Positions 18,833 to 26,329 of a stretch of 64,000 bases of DNA are shown in pieces. The notes below the pieces were generated by a model. That model was given only the letters and a program-made list of their open reading frames with translations. It made no database searches and was not told the origin of the DNA. Each line of letters starts with the position of its first letter. Positions within the stretch are counted from its first letter, which is position 1. A program made the position numbers and the translations under genes. The DNA is taken from NCBI RefSeq assembly GCF_900143185.1, contig NZ_FSRQ01000002.1, forward strand, positions 248,001 through 312,000. The letters run 5' to 3'. The DNA is from Chryseobacterium scophthalmum (GTDB lineage: Bacteria > Bacteroidota > Bacteroidia > Flavobacteriales > Weeksellaceae).

Positions 18833-18875
18833 CAAAAATATAAATATTTTTCCAAATCCTCCCACTTTTTCCCAC
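18833..18875 (-). promoter_or_regulatory. dcw promoter with MraZ-box direct repeats
   Basis: On the minus strand GTGGGA occurs twice exactly 10 bp apart (18860-18865 and 18870-18875), and a weaker TTTGGA follows another 10 bp on. This is the known MraZ operator layout (TGGGN repeats with 10-bp spacing). A -7 element TATTTTTG lies at 18833-18840; the repeats occupy the -33 region, where no TTG is seen. Transcription would start at or within a few bases of the mraZ ATG, giving a leaderless message. Confidence 0.75.
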
Positions 18876-19071
18876 TTTTTGACTTAATGTTAATAAGTTT
18901 CATTAAATATTGACTATCAGAGAGATAAAATAATTCATTTAATCTATAATATAAACCTTCTTGTATTCAAGGCATAACAAAAAGAATTGTAAAAAATACC
19001 ACAACAATAGGTTTCATATATTATTTTTAGTTTATATTAGTTATATCAAAAAATTTTTGGTGTTTAATTTG

Positions 19072-19079
19072 TATTTTTG
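19072..19079 (+). promoter_or_regulatory. -7 element of the divergent hydrolase gene
   Basis: TATTTTTG at 19072-19079 matches TAnnTTTG and lies 20 bp before the hydrolase ATG. No good -33 TTG at 19-21 bp is seen. The region 18876-19071 otherwise holds only AT-rich sequence. Confidence 0.45.
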
Positions 19080-19098
19080 CAAGGCTTAGATAGGCATT

Positions 19099-19860
19099 AT
19101 GAGATTTAGTACAAAAAAAGAAAAGAAATATAACTTTATAGAAGCTGGAGAAGGTCACCCTCTTGTGCTTTTGCACGGGTTGATGGGTGGATTGAGTAAT
19201 TTTGATAAAATGGTGAGTTTTTTTTCAGAAAAAGGTTTTAAGGTTTATGTACCTCAATTACCGATTTACGATTTGCCGGTACTCAATACCAATCTCACAA
19301 CGATTGCAAAATTTGTAATCAAATTTATCCAAACCAATATTGGCAAACCAGTTACCATTGTAGGTAATTCTATGGGTGGTCATGTCGGTTTAATTTTAAC
19401 TTTGGCGCGCCCAGATTTGGTACAAAACCTTGTGTTAACAGGAAGTTCCGGTTTATACGAAAGAGCTTTTGGCGACAGTTTCCCAAGAAAAAACGACCGT
19501 TCTTATATCAGAAAGAAAGCAGAAGAGGTTTTTTATGACCCTTCAGTTGCTACTGAGGATTTGGTAGATGAAGTTTTCAGTGTGGTAAATGATCGAATGA
19601 AAGGAATCAAAACCGTAATGTTGGCAAGAAGTGCCATCAAACACAATATGTTGAATGATCTTCCTAAAATCTCAAGACCAACATGTCTTATTTGGGGAAA
19701 ACAAGACAATGTAACACCTCCGGAAGTTGCAATCGACATGCACAAATTTATCCCTAATTCAGATTTATTCTGGATCGATAAATGCGGACATGCTGCAATG
19801 ATGGAAAAGCCAGATGAGTTTAATGAAATTCTTTACGACTGGGTAAAAGACAAAATATAA
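19099..19860 (+). CDS. Alpha/beta-hydrolase fold protein
   Basis: A 253-residue cytoplasmic hydrolase. The oxyanion HG is at residues 26-27 (LLHGLMGG), the nucleophile elbow GNSMGG puts Ser at 91, the acid is in WGKQDNVTPPE near 203 and the catalytic His is in KCGHAAMMEKP near 232. All triad residues are present. The substrate is not predictable. It begins a plus-strand group and ends in a clear terminator. Confidence 0.9.
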   Translation: MRFSTKKEKKYNFIEAGEGHPLVLLHGLMGGLSNFDKMVSFFSEKGFKVYVPQLPIYDLPVLNTNLTTIAKFVIKFIQTNIGKPVTIVGNSMGGHVGLILTLARPDLVQNLVLTGSSGLYERAFGDSFPRKNDRSYIRKKAEEVFYDPSVATEDLVDEVFSVVNDRMKGIKTVMLARSAIKHNMLNDLPKISRPTCLIWGKQDNVTPPEVAIDMHKFIPNSDLFWIDKCGHAAMMEKPDEFNEILYDWVKDKI

Positions 19861-19866
19861 AACGAT

Positions 19867-19900
19867 AAACCATTAAGACTCTTCTTAATGGTTTATTTTT
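19867..19900 (+). terminator. Terminator after the hydrolase gene
   Basis: An 11-bp stem AAACCATTAAG/CTTAATGGTTT with a 6-nt loop followed by ATTTTT. Confidence 0.8.
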
Positions 19901-19921
19901 CTAAATATAAAAATCAATAAA

Positions 19922-20545
19922 ATGGTTATAAAAACAGCAACGTTTGTAAAAAGCAGTGGAAAATGGCAAGAATGCCCAGAACCTGACATGCCGGAATATG
20001 CTTTCATTGGAAGATCAAACGTAGGTAAGTCTTCATTGATTAATGCAATGATGAACCACAAAGATTTAGCAAAAACATCAGGAACGCCGGGAAAAACTCA
20101 GCTTATCAATCATTTTTTGGTTAACGAAAACTGGTATCTTACCGATTTGCCGGGTTATGGGTATGCAAAAGTTTCGAAAGTTCTCAGAAAAGATTTTGAA
20201 AAACTGATTACCAACTATATTCTTAACAGAAGAAATCTTGTGAATCTTTTTGTATTGGTAGATTCTCGTCACAATCCACAAAAGATCGATTTGGAGTTTA
20301 TACAATGGTGTGGCGAAAGCGGAGTTCCGTTTTCAATTGTTTTTACGAAAGCAGACAAATTGAAACCCAACATTGCCATCAAGAATGTTGAAGCCTATAA
20401 AAATGAATTGCTGAAAACATGGGCTGATCTTCCTGAAATGTATGTAACCTCAGCAGAAAAGAAAGAAGGATGCGACGAAATTTTAAATTTCATTCAGACA
20501 ACAAACGAATTTTTAGTTAATAATAGCGTTAATTTCAATGAGTAA
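19922..20545 (+). CDS. engB: Ribosome biogenesis GTP-binding protein EngB (YihA/YsxC)
   Basis: A 207-residue GTPase needed for late 50S assembly. G1 is GRSNVGKSSLINAM, G2/switch I carries TSGTPGKTQ, G3 is DLPGYGYAK, G4 is TKADK and G5 TSAEKKEG. The length is standard. Its stop overlaps the start of the next gene by 8 bp, so the two are translationally coupled. Confidence 0.96.
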   Translation: MVIKTATFVKSSGKWQECPEPDMPEYAFIGRSNVGKSSLINAMMNHKDLAKTSGTPGKTQLINHFLVNENWYLTDLPGYGYAKVSKVLRKDFEKLITNYILNRRNLVNLFVLVDSRHNPQKIDLEFIQWCGESGVPFSIVFTKADKLKPNIAIKNVEAYKNELLKTWADLPEMYVTSAEKKEGCDEILNFIQTTNEFLVNNSVNFNE

Positions 20546-20990
20546 TATTGTTTGGAAAATAAAAAGTTTCGAAGAATTGACGACTTCCGAACTTTACGAA
20601 ATCATTAAAGCAAGAGTAGATGTTTTTGTGGTTGAGCAAGACACTCCTTATCCTGATTTGGATGGATATGATCAAAAAGCACTACATCTTTGGGCAGAGC
20701 AAGAGGATAAAACCGTATTAGCATACTGCCGAATTTTTGACAGAGGAATAAAATATGACGAAACTTCAATTGGAAGAGTTTTAACCTCAGAAAAAGGCAG
20801 AGGAAAAAATCTAGGAAAACAATTGATACAATATGCAGTTGAAACGATAGAAAACCGTTTTAAAACTTCTGAAGTAAGAATTTCTGCACAGGATTATTTG
20901 TTGAGATTTTATTCAGGTTTTGGCTTTACAGCTACCGAAAAAAAATATTTGGAAGACAACATTCCGCATACGGAAATGTTTAGGAAATAA
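20538..20990 (+). CDS. GNAT N-acetyltransferase, ElaA type
   Basis: A 150-residue acetyltransferase. The N-terminal pattern ELYEIIKARVDVFVVEQDTPYPDLDGYD is typical of ElaA, and the acetyl-CoA segment IGRVLTSEKGRGKNLGKQLI follows. Its substrate is unknown. A decayed copy of the last 35 bp of this gene recurs at 21684-21718. Confidence 0.9.
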   Translation: MSNIVWKIKSFEELTTSELYEIIKARVDVFVVEQDTPYPDLDGYDQKALHLWAEQEDKTVLAYCRIFDRGIKYDETSIGRVLTSEKGRGKNLGKQLIQYAVETIENRFKTSEVRISAQDYLLRFYSGFGFTATEKKYLEDNIPHTEMFRK

Positions 20991-21010
20991 TTGCATTAGC
21001 TTTAACTTGA

Positions 21011-21050
21011 TAATATAAAGCCGGAATTTGAAAAAACTCCGGCTTTAAAA
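21011..21050. terminator. Bidirectional terminator (ElaA gene, plus; cassette A, minus)
   Basis: AAAGCCGGA (21017-21025) pairs with TCCGGCTTT (21038-21046). It ends the engB/ElaA transcript and also forms the 3' hairpin (H1) of the minus-strand cassette A. Confidence 0.75.
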
Positions 21051-21228
21051 TACCAAAAACTTAAAAAAGTGAATATGATCATTTTTTTTGAGATATTATA
21101 TGAGAGATATTGATTAATTATTTAGTGAAATTCTTTTTTTGATAAAGTGCCGCAAGATAAAGTCTGTTCTTACGGCACAAAATACAAATGATGATAAAAA
21201 TGCGTTAAAAAAAATATTCTTAAACGCT
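21011..21228 (-). ncRNA. Candidate structured transcript, cassette A
   Basis: Predicted minus-strand RNA of about 215 nt. The 5' stem-loop H3 is at 21202-21227 (GCGTT/AACGC), a second hairpin H2 at 21147-21178 (GTGCCGCAAGA/TCTTACGGCAC) and the terminator-type hairpin H1 at 21017-21046. The same three hairpins in the same order recur in cassettes B-D with changed but still pairing bases. No convincing conserved reading frame is found. Whether it is a regulatory RNA or the shell of a deleted gene is open. Confidence 0.45.
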
Positions 21229-21232
21229 ATAG

Positions 21233-21296
21233 CTAACATACTGGTATTTATATCCAAAACAAAGAAAAGGGCTTGTAATTTTCCGGAATTTTACAA
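21233..21296 (-). promoter_or_regulatory. Cassette A promoter and operator
   Basis: Minus strand: -7 TATGTTAG (21233-21240), -33 TTTG (21260-21263), and the near-palindromic operator core GTAATTTTCCGGAATTTTAC (21275-21294). The core is 34 bp from the -7 element, the same as in the other four cassettes. Confidence 0.65.
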
Positions 21297-21297
21297 A

Positions 21298-21605
21298 TAT
21301 AAAAGCCAGAACTTTTAAATTCTGACTCTAGCAAAAAAATTTAAAAAATGAACTAATTATTCTCTTTAGATAACAAAATGATTTAATGTACTCTAACTTT
21401 AAAGGCTTCTTATAAAACAGTTTCTTTGTCTGAAGAATAATGTGAAATTGCCAATAACAGCATTAAACATACAATTTTTATAACCTTATCTTTCATACTA
21501 CAATTTTTTATTAAAAGCGCTGCAGGAAATCTGTTTCTACGGCACAAAGTACATCTGATAATAAAAATGTATTAAGATTTTTCATCTTAAACAATTAACA
21601 TTAAC
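21298..21605 (-). ncRNA. Candidate structured transcript, cassette B
   Basis: Predicted minus-strand RNA of about 305 nt. The 5' stem-loop H3 is at 21572-21590 (TTAAGAT/ATCTTAA), a degenerate H2 at 21515-21545 (right arm TACGGCAC kept, left arm mutated) and terminator hairpin H1 at 21304-21327 (AGCCAGAA/TTCTGACT). It is longer than its relatives because a 28-codon reading frame lies between H2 and H1. Confidence 0.4.
21410..21496 (-). CDS. Possible 28-residue secreted-type peptide within cassette B
   Basis: An ATG at 21494-21496 opens a 28-codon frame, MKDKVIKIVCLMLLLAISH then YSSDKETVL. It has a basic start and a hydrophobic stretch, as in a signal peptide or a small membrane peptide. It is not found in the other cassettes and lacks an evident ribosome binding site, which is normal for this phylum. 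It may be a remnant of a larger gene. Confidence 0.25.
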   Translation of the reverse strand: MKDKVIKIVCLMLLLAISHYSSDKETVL

Positions 21606-21609
21606 AAGG

Positions 21610-21673
21610 CTAACTTAGGTGTTTTCAGATTTTAAAACAATCAAATGGTTGGTAATTTTCCGGAATATTACAA
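21610..21673 (-). promoter_or_regulatory. Cassette B promoter and operator
   Basis: Minus strand: -7 TAAGTTAG (21610-21617), -33 TTG (21638-21640) at 20 bp, operator core GTAATTTTCCGGAATATTAC (21652-21671), 34 bp from the -7 element. Confidence 0.65.
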
Positions 21674-21683
21674 GCAAAAAATC

Positions 21684-21718
21684 AGAAGATAACATTCCTT
21701 TTACGAAATGTTTAGAAA
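21684..21718 (+). pseudogene. Decayed duplicate of the 3' end of the ElaA-type gene
   Basis: AGAAGATAACATTCC then TACGAAATGTTTAGAAAA at 21684-21718 matches 20951-20986 in the acetyltransferase gene (EDNIPHTEMFRK there, EDNIPFT-like here). It begins right beside the cassette B operator. It points to a past tandem duplication that included the cassette units. Confidence 0.6.
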
Positions 21719-21837
21719 AACACATTTCTTCAAGCATGATTGCTGTCAAGATAACAATATTGCTATTTCTCAATCCTGAAACAGAATATTTCGAAACAGT
21801 TAGCTTGTCCAACTCTTGCATTGATGACCTTTAAGGT

Positions 21838-21984
21838 CAAATTTTTGAGTGTTTTGGTCAAACATCCAGCTTTTTTACTCAAATGTCCGAGCTTTTTGCT
21901 TTAATATCAGAGCTATTTACTCGGTTGTGCAACTTTTTTACTCGGTTATCCAACCTTTTAGCTTCGATATCGACCTCTTTTACT
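21838..21984. repeat. Seven register-perfect 21-bp tandem repeats encoding heptads
   Basis: Seven degenerate 21-bp units run without any indel from 21838 to 21984, for example CAAATGTCCGAGCTTTTTGCT and CGGTTATCCAACCTTTTAGCT. On the plus strand the frame through all units is open and gives heptads such as SELFALI, SELFTRL, CNFFTRL and SNLLASI. An ATG at 21883 would start a 59-residue protein ending at 22062. On the minus strand the matching frame gives VKEVDIE-, AKRLDNR-, VKKLHNR-type coiled-coil heptads but has stops in later units. Probably a coiled-coil coding relic; which strand was coding is uncertain. Confidence 0.7.
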
Positions 21985-22084
21985 CAAATTTATGGGCAAA
22001 TTAATTCTTATAAAAAGAAAACATCTGAAACAGTTTGGTTACACATGTTTTTCTTTTCGTGATATTGTTTTTCACCATCATAAA

Positions 22085-22271
22085 AGAGAAATCCGGAATT
22101 TTTTAAACTCCGGATTTCATCATGAAAAACATTAAAAAAACTGAAATAATATGAATTACTTTTTCTTGATATAATATAAATATGGTGTCATTTACTTCTT
22201 CTGATTATCGAAGCATCAGAATTATCTTAAAAGCATAGAAATCTTAATCATCTCAACGCTTAAAGATTTCG
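22085..22271 (-). ncRNA. Candidate structured transcript, cassette C
   Basis: Predicted minus-strand RNA of about 185 nt. H3 at the 5' end is GAAATCTT/AAGATTTC (22238-22270); the middle hairpin is TTCTGAT/ATCAGAA (about 22198-22222), replacing the GTGCCG hairpin of its relatives; H1 is GAAATCCGGA/TCCGGATTTC (22088-22118) followed by TCTCTTTTAT. The H3 stem differs in sequence from cassettes A and D but pairs fully. Confidence 0.45.
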
Positions 22272-22275
22272 AGTA

Positions 22276-22337
22276 CAAACCTAGTCGCATTTAAGACCCG
22301 AACCAAGCAAATAACTAGCACAATTCCGGAAATTTAC
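22276..22337 (-). promoter_or_regulatory. Cassette C promoter and operator
   Basis: Minus strand: -7 TAGGTTTG (22276-22283), -33 TTG (22304-22306) at 20 bp, operator core GCACAATTCCGGAAATTTAC (22318-22337) again 34 bp from the -7 element. The operator overlaps the last codons of the membrane-protein gene upstream, whose C-terminus (SKFPELC) is encoded by it. Confidence 0.65.
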
Positions 22338-22779
22338 TAGTATACATCAGCTCTCCTACATCTTTTTCTCTAAAAGTTTTTTTTATTTTCAGAATCTGAT
22401 GCCTTGTAAAAAGAGGCAACCTGATTCTTATTTTTTTTACTGAATGATTGCTCCGTATTTTAATGTTCATCTGATTTGTAAATATGCCTTCCTGAATATC
22501 GAGCTCATTAATTAATGAGATTGGAAGTTCTATTTTAGACGGAACATACTTCTTTTCGACAAAAGGATGTCTTTCTTTAAGAGAAAAGCATTCGCCTGAG
22601 TTTTCTACCTCAATCCCTCGAAGATTGATTATAATCAATACTATTGCTATAAAAAATAACAGGCAACCTAATTTCCATATCGTGTTTTCTGATATAAAAA
22701 ATCCTATGATTGGAAGAATGCTTAAAGCAATCATCACACAGCCCATTACTTTAATCTTTTTTAAATTTGAAATTTTCAT
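22315..22779 (-). CDS. Small membrane protein of unknown function
   Basis: A 154-residue protein with two adjacent hydrophobic segments at about residues 10-30 and 34-52, then a soluble basic domain (IKIRSNHSVKKIRIRLPLF). Two-helix hairpin plus cytoplasmic domain is likely. I do not recognise a family. It lies between cassettes D and C in the same orientation; its promoter is unclear because the cassette D terminator hairpin (22906-22936) separates it from promoter D. Confidence 0.6.
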   Translation of the reverse strand: MKISNLKKIKVMGCVMIALSILPIIGFFISENTIWKLGCLLFFIAIVLIIINLRGIEVENSGECFSLKERHPFVEKKYVPSKIELPISLINELDIQEGIFTNQMNIKIRSNHSVKKIRIRLPLFTRHQILKIKKTFREKDVGELMYTSKFPELC

Positions 22780-22892
22780 ATTTACCCGTATTAATTACAT
22801 CTAAATAATGGCTAGTTGTAAAATTTATTTAATTATTATGGTCGTTTAAATATTTTTCTGTGAATAATCAATGATTTTATCCCGCATGTATA

Positions 22893-23130
22893 AATTGTAA
22901 TAAAAGAAAGCCAGAAATGATTTCGTTCCGGCTTCCACCATAAAAAATACATTAAAAAATGAGTGAAGACGTAAATTACATTTTTAGTGGTATTGATCAA
23001 ATTAACTTTTAAATGAAAAATCTGATATTTGATAAATGTGCCGTAGGAAAAAAGAGTTAGTCCTACGGCACAAAAACACAAATGATAAAAAAAATAAGCG
23101 TCAAAATCATCTTAAGACGCTTAAAACAAT
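22893..23130 (-). ncRNA. Candidate structured transcript, cassette D
   Basis: Predicted minus-strand RNA of about 235 nt with the best-preserved hairpins: H3 AAGCGTC/GACGCTT (23096-23122), H2 TGTGCCGTAGGA/TCCTACGGCACA (23037-23072, 12 perfect pairs) and H1 GAAAGCCAGAA/TTCCGGCTTCC (22906-22936) followed by TTTTATT. Compared with cassette A, both arms of H2 and H3 have changed together, which supports an RNA or cruciform structure. An 81-codon frame crosses these hairpins but looks accidental. Confidence 0.5.
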
Positions 23131-23134
23131 TCCT

Positions 23135-23198
23135 ATAACTTACTCGTTTTCAAACCATAAAACAAGTAAATGATTTGTAGTATTCTGGAAAATTACAA
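23135..23198 (-). promoter_or_regulatory. Cassette D promoter and operator
   Basis: Minus strand: -7 TAAGTTAT (23135-23142), -33 TTG (23163-23165) at 20 bp, operator core GTAGTATTCTGGAAAATTAC (23177-23196), 34 bp from the -7 element. Confidence 0.65.
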
Positions 23199-23253
23199 GG
23201 TAAAAATTTGAGAAAAGTATTTTTTATCATTTTATACCTGAACTTGGTTAAAA

Positions 23254-23418
23254 GAGAGCCGGAAATTTGAAAATCCCAGCTCTCAACACCAAAAATCTAA
23301 AAATGAAAGTGAATTATTTTGTTTTTAGTTTATATATGAAGTATTAATAATTTCTACTTTTTTAAACAAATAATCGTTTTTGATAAAAGTGCCGCAGGCA
23401 AAGTATACTCTACGGCAC
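23254..23418 (-). terminator. Cassette-type 3' module after the surface-protein gene
   Basis: Downstream of the surface-protein stop codon the H2 hairpin GTGCCGCAG/CTACGGCAC (23389-23418) and the terminator hairpin GAGAGC/GCTCTC (23254-23284, followed by TTTT) recur. With promoter F upstream of the gene they form a fifth cassette that is split by the 2.4-kb gene. Confidence 0.6.
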
Positions 23419-23472
23419 AAAACCAAATGATAATAACGTATTCTTTATTTACTATATTAATTATTTGCTTTT

Positions 23473-25884
23473 TTAATTAACAGGAATAGCATAGAAATAA
23501 TTCTCCCACGCTCTGGTTGGGAATGACCAATAATTGGTATTTTTATTTTGAAACAGTAAATAAATTCTTGTCGGAGCTGTTACACTAATCACTGAAGACC
23601 CTGAAATAAAATTCTGTGTTGAATTTGAATCATTTATATCTGAGCCACTATTAATAACATCTGCAACCGTAACATTATTACCGGCAGGACCAAGATGAGT
23701 GAATCCTACTTGTTCTACAGCAGTTTGTGATGAAGAGAGGTATAAGTGCTCTATATATCTTGCATTCGCAATTCCCGCATATATTGTGGCTCCTGAATTT
23801 ACAATCCATTTTCCTGGTAAAAGATCTATATAGATTTCTGAATACTTAGGTGTGGCTCCCCCATCACTCTTTACTAAAATATCAGTTGTTGGAAAAACTC
23901 CCAAAATAGTTGGTCTTATTGAAGCTGGGCTCTGCCAAGTTCCAATACCATTAGCATCACTCATTAATACTTTTCCATTACCTTGTGTACCATCTACAAT
24001 TTTAATAGCTCCGTTTGTAGTGCCGTTGTTTATTTCTAATTTTGTAGATGGAGTTGTTGTACCAATACCTATATTTCCTGCAGGTGCAGCTGCAGATCCG
24101 GTAAGCCCTGTTCCAAAGATTGCACCACCAATGTTAAGCTGATTGCTATCTGTATCATTCTTTAATTTTTGATCAGAACCAATTGCAATATTATTACTTG
24201 CTCCATCTTTTAATCCATTTCCTGCAGAAACACCAATCCCAATGTTTTTGTTACCCGTAGTATTGTCTGGGGAAGACAATGCGCTGGCTCCTATAGCTAC
24301 ATTATTTGTACCTGTTGTGTTAAAAGTTAAAGTACTTTGCCCTAAAGCAGTATTGTAGCCTCCTTCTGTATTTGAGGATAAAGAGCTATGCCCTACGCTT
24401 ACGTTTGAACTCCCAGTAGTATTTGAATTTATTGCGTAATAACCCAAAGCTACATTATTTTTACCTGTCGTGTTGCCATCTAAACTTTTTTGTCCTACAA
24501 TAGTATTTGTTGGTTGGTCACCCTTACCTCTTCCTATAGTAAGTCCGTTTAAGTTCAGATCCCCTCCTTTAATTTCTTTAATAATATTGTTTGCATTGGT
24601 AGATTTATAAGTACGCTCTCTTTCCGTATTATTTGTTTTTACCACAAAATCTACAGCATCGGTTGTTCCTATAAAGTCTGTTGTGGCAGATGTTCCACTA
24701 TTACCTAAAATAGACCAATCATTTCCCGTTCCGGTAGCTGAATCTTGCCAAGTAGCTAAACCATTTGCATCAGAAGTTAATACTTTTCCAGCTCCTTGTG
24801 TACCGTCTACAATTTTGATCGCTCCGTTTGTAGTCCCATTATTTACTTCAAGTTTTGTAGCGGGAGTAGCTGTACCTATACCTATATTTCCAGCGGGAAC
24901 CATCGAATTTCCGGTAAGTCCCGTTCCATAGATAATTCCACCAATATTAAGCTGGTTATTTCCTGTTGAATCGGCCAATTGTTGGCGTGAACCAATTACA
25001 ATATTATTAGTAGTTGCATCTTCTAGTCTATTTCCTGCTGCAAATCCAATTGCAATATTGTGAGAACCTGTTTTATTAAGAGTATTTGATAAGGCATTTT
25101 TCCCAATAGCTACATTAAATTTACCTGTAGTATTAGAATCAAAACTATTTGTTCCCACAGCAACATTACCTCCTCCTGTTGTATTTGAAATCATAGAACT
25201 ATGTCCTAAAGCCACATTATTTTCTCCAGTAGTAGTCTTGTTTAAACTATATGCACCTATCACTGTATTGAATGTACTTGATACATTAGCCTCTAAAGCA
25301 TGGTTTCCTACTACCGTATTAGACTCGAAATTACCCGCTCCTCTTCCTATAGTAATTCCATTTAAATTTAAGTCTCCACCTGCAATTTTTTTAATGGTAT
25401 TACTAGCATCTACTGCTTTATAAGTACGTTCTACTTCTGTATTATTTGTTTTTACTACAAAATCTTGAGCATCGGTTGTTCCTATAAAATTTGTTCCGGC
25501 GGTTGTTCCATTATTACCTAAAATAGACCAGTCATTTCCGCCGGCTCCGTTACTTCCAGTGGTAAGCTTTTGCCAAATATTTCCATCAAAATAAAAATAT
25601 CCTATACTTGTAACGTTTACGGTTTTAGAAGTTGTATCTGCAGAAGCCAATGCTTCTGTAACATATACCAGACTTGCTTTCTGGTCTGCAGTATAAAGTG
25701 CATCTTTAGATTTCAGCTCAGATCCTTTCAATCTAGGAGCAATAATTCCATCTGCCTTTGTAAGATCAGACGGTTTCCCTTTTACATCTAAAGTAGCTTT
25801 AGGAGTTTCTGTATCGATTCCGACTTGCGAATACGCAGCACCAGATACCAATACGCTGATTGTAAAAATAATTTTTTTCATCAT
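23473..25884 (-). CDS. Secreted surface protein with two YadA-head-like repeat modules
   Basis: An 803-residue exported protein. A signal peptide MKKIIFTISVLVSGAAYS is followed by the QVGIDTETPKATLDVKG start found in many flavobacterial fibre-like proteins. Two similar modules of about 240 residues follow, each opening GNDWSILGN-GT, then 'TIGRG' and runs of short head repeats of the type NNVALGxxSLxSNTTG, closing with NIGIGTxTPxTKLEVNNGTTN. The repeats resemble the left-handed beta-roll heads of trimeric adhesins. The unique C-terminal 150 residues have no visible membrane anchor. It is likely a cell-surface or extracellular fibre. Promoter F and the AraC-type gene lie upstream. Confidence 0.85.
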   Translation of the reverse strand: MMKKIIFTISVLVSGAAYSQVGIDTETPKATLDVKGKPSDLTKADGIIAPRLKGSELKSKDALYTADQKASLVYVTEALASADTTSKTVNVTSIGYFYFDGNIWQKLTTGSNGAGGNDWSILGNNGTTAGTNFIGTTDAQDFVVKTNNTEVERTYKAVDASNTIKKIAGGDLNLNGITIGRGAGNFESNTVVGNHALEANVSSTFNTVIGAYSLNKTTTGENNVALGHSSMISNTTGGGNVAVGTNSFDSNTTGKFNVAIGKNALSNTLNKTGSHNIAIGFAAGNRLEDATTNNIVIGSRQQLADSTGNNQLNIGGIIYGTGLTGNSMVPAGNIGIGTATPATKLEVNNGTTNGAIKIVDGTQGAGKVLTSDANGLATWQDSATGTGNDWSILGNSGTSATTDFIGTTDAVDFVVKTNNTERERTYKSTNANNIIKEIKGGDLNLNGLTIGRGKGDQPTNTIVGQKSLDGNTTGKNNVALGYYAINSNTTGSSNVSVGHSSLSSNTEGGYNTALGQSTLTFNTTGTNNVAIGASALSSPDNTTGNKNIGIGVSAGNGLKDGASNNIAIGSDQKLKNDTDSNQLNIGGAIFGTGLTGSAAAPAGNIGIGTTTPSTKLEINNGTTNGAIKIVDGTQGNGKVLMSDANGIGTWQSPASIRPTILGVFPTTDILVKSDGGATPKYSEIYIDLLPGKWIVNSGATIYAGIANARYIEHLYLSSSQTAVEQVGFTHLGPAGNNVTVADVINSGSDINDSNSTQNFISGSSVISVTAPTRIYLLFQNKNTNYWSFPTRAWENYFYAIPVN

Positions 25885-26260
25885 TCAGTTTTTTAAATTG
25901 TTATACTAAATTTTCAAACAACTCTCAGTTTTGAGCTTTCATAGTTGTGTTTACCTAATTCCTTCGCAGGAATTTCAAAAAAAATCGTAAAAGTTAGTTA
26001 TAGGTAAGTATAGTTTTTAGGAAGAGTTGAATATCAACTCTTTTTGCAAGCAAAATTATAGGAAAGTCAATTGCTCACTTTTTTCGAAAATTTTTTTTTC
26101 ATGCCTTTGTGTTTTGTTAAATAAACTTTTTTGTGTGTCATCTGATTGTCATAATTTCCGAAAATTAAAACAACCCGTTTTTAGAATCGTATCAAGTGGG
26201 AGATTAAGAAGATTAAATTGAGGGAATTGAAAACTTATTAATCTCGACACTTAACTTTTC
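25885..26260 (-). promoter_or_regulatory. Long structured leader of the surface-protein gene
   Basis: About 375 nt lie between predicted start point F and the ATG. They contain the 5' hairpin H3 (26229-26260), a perfect hairpin AAGAGTTGA/TCAACTCTT (26022-26042) and a tight hairpin AATTCCT-TCGC-AGGAATT (25957-25974). A second -7-like TAATTTTG is at 26051-26058 but has no -33 partner. Leader-level control or RNA stabilisation is possible. No gene is seen here. Confidence 0.45.
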
Positions 26261-26265
26261 GGGAG

Positions 26266-26329
26266 CAAAACTAGCCCCATTTGAAACTTCACACAAATAA
26301 AAGGTTTGTAATTTTCTCGAATTTTACAA
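26266..26329 (-). promoter_or_regulatory. Cassette F promoter and operator (surface-protein gene)
   Basis: Minus strand: -7 TAGTTTTG (26266-26273), -33 TTTG (26294-26297) at 20 bp from TTG, operator core GTAATTTTCTCGAATTTTAC (26308-26327) 34 bp from the -7 element. This is the closest to consensus of the five promoters. Confidence 0.7.

Noticed and set aside
21838..21984. 21-bp tandem array considered as a CRISPR array
   Set aside because: Units are contiguous with no spacers and no cas genes are nearby.
22836..23081. 81-codon minus-strand frame
   Set aside because: It begins inside the H2 hairpin of cassette D and passes through the terminator hairpin; the composition is not protein-like and other cassettes lack it.
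23135..23240. Short frames reading CKIPENYKPF-like peptides through each operator
   Set aside because: The apparent peptide conservation follows from conservation of the operator and promoter DNA; frames differ in start, are interrupted, and lie upstream of the predicted start points.
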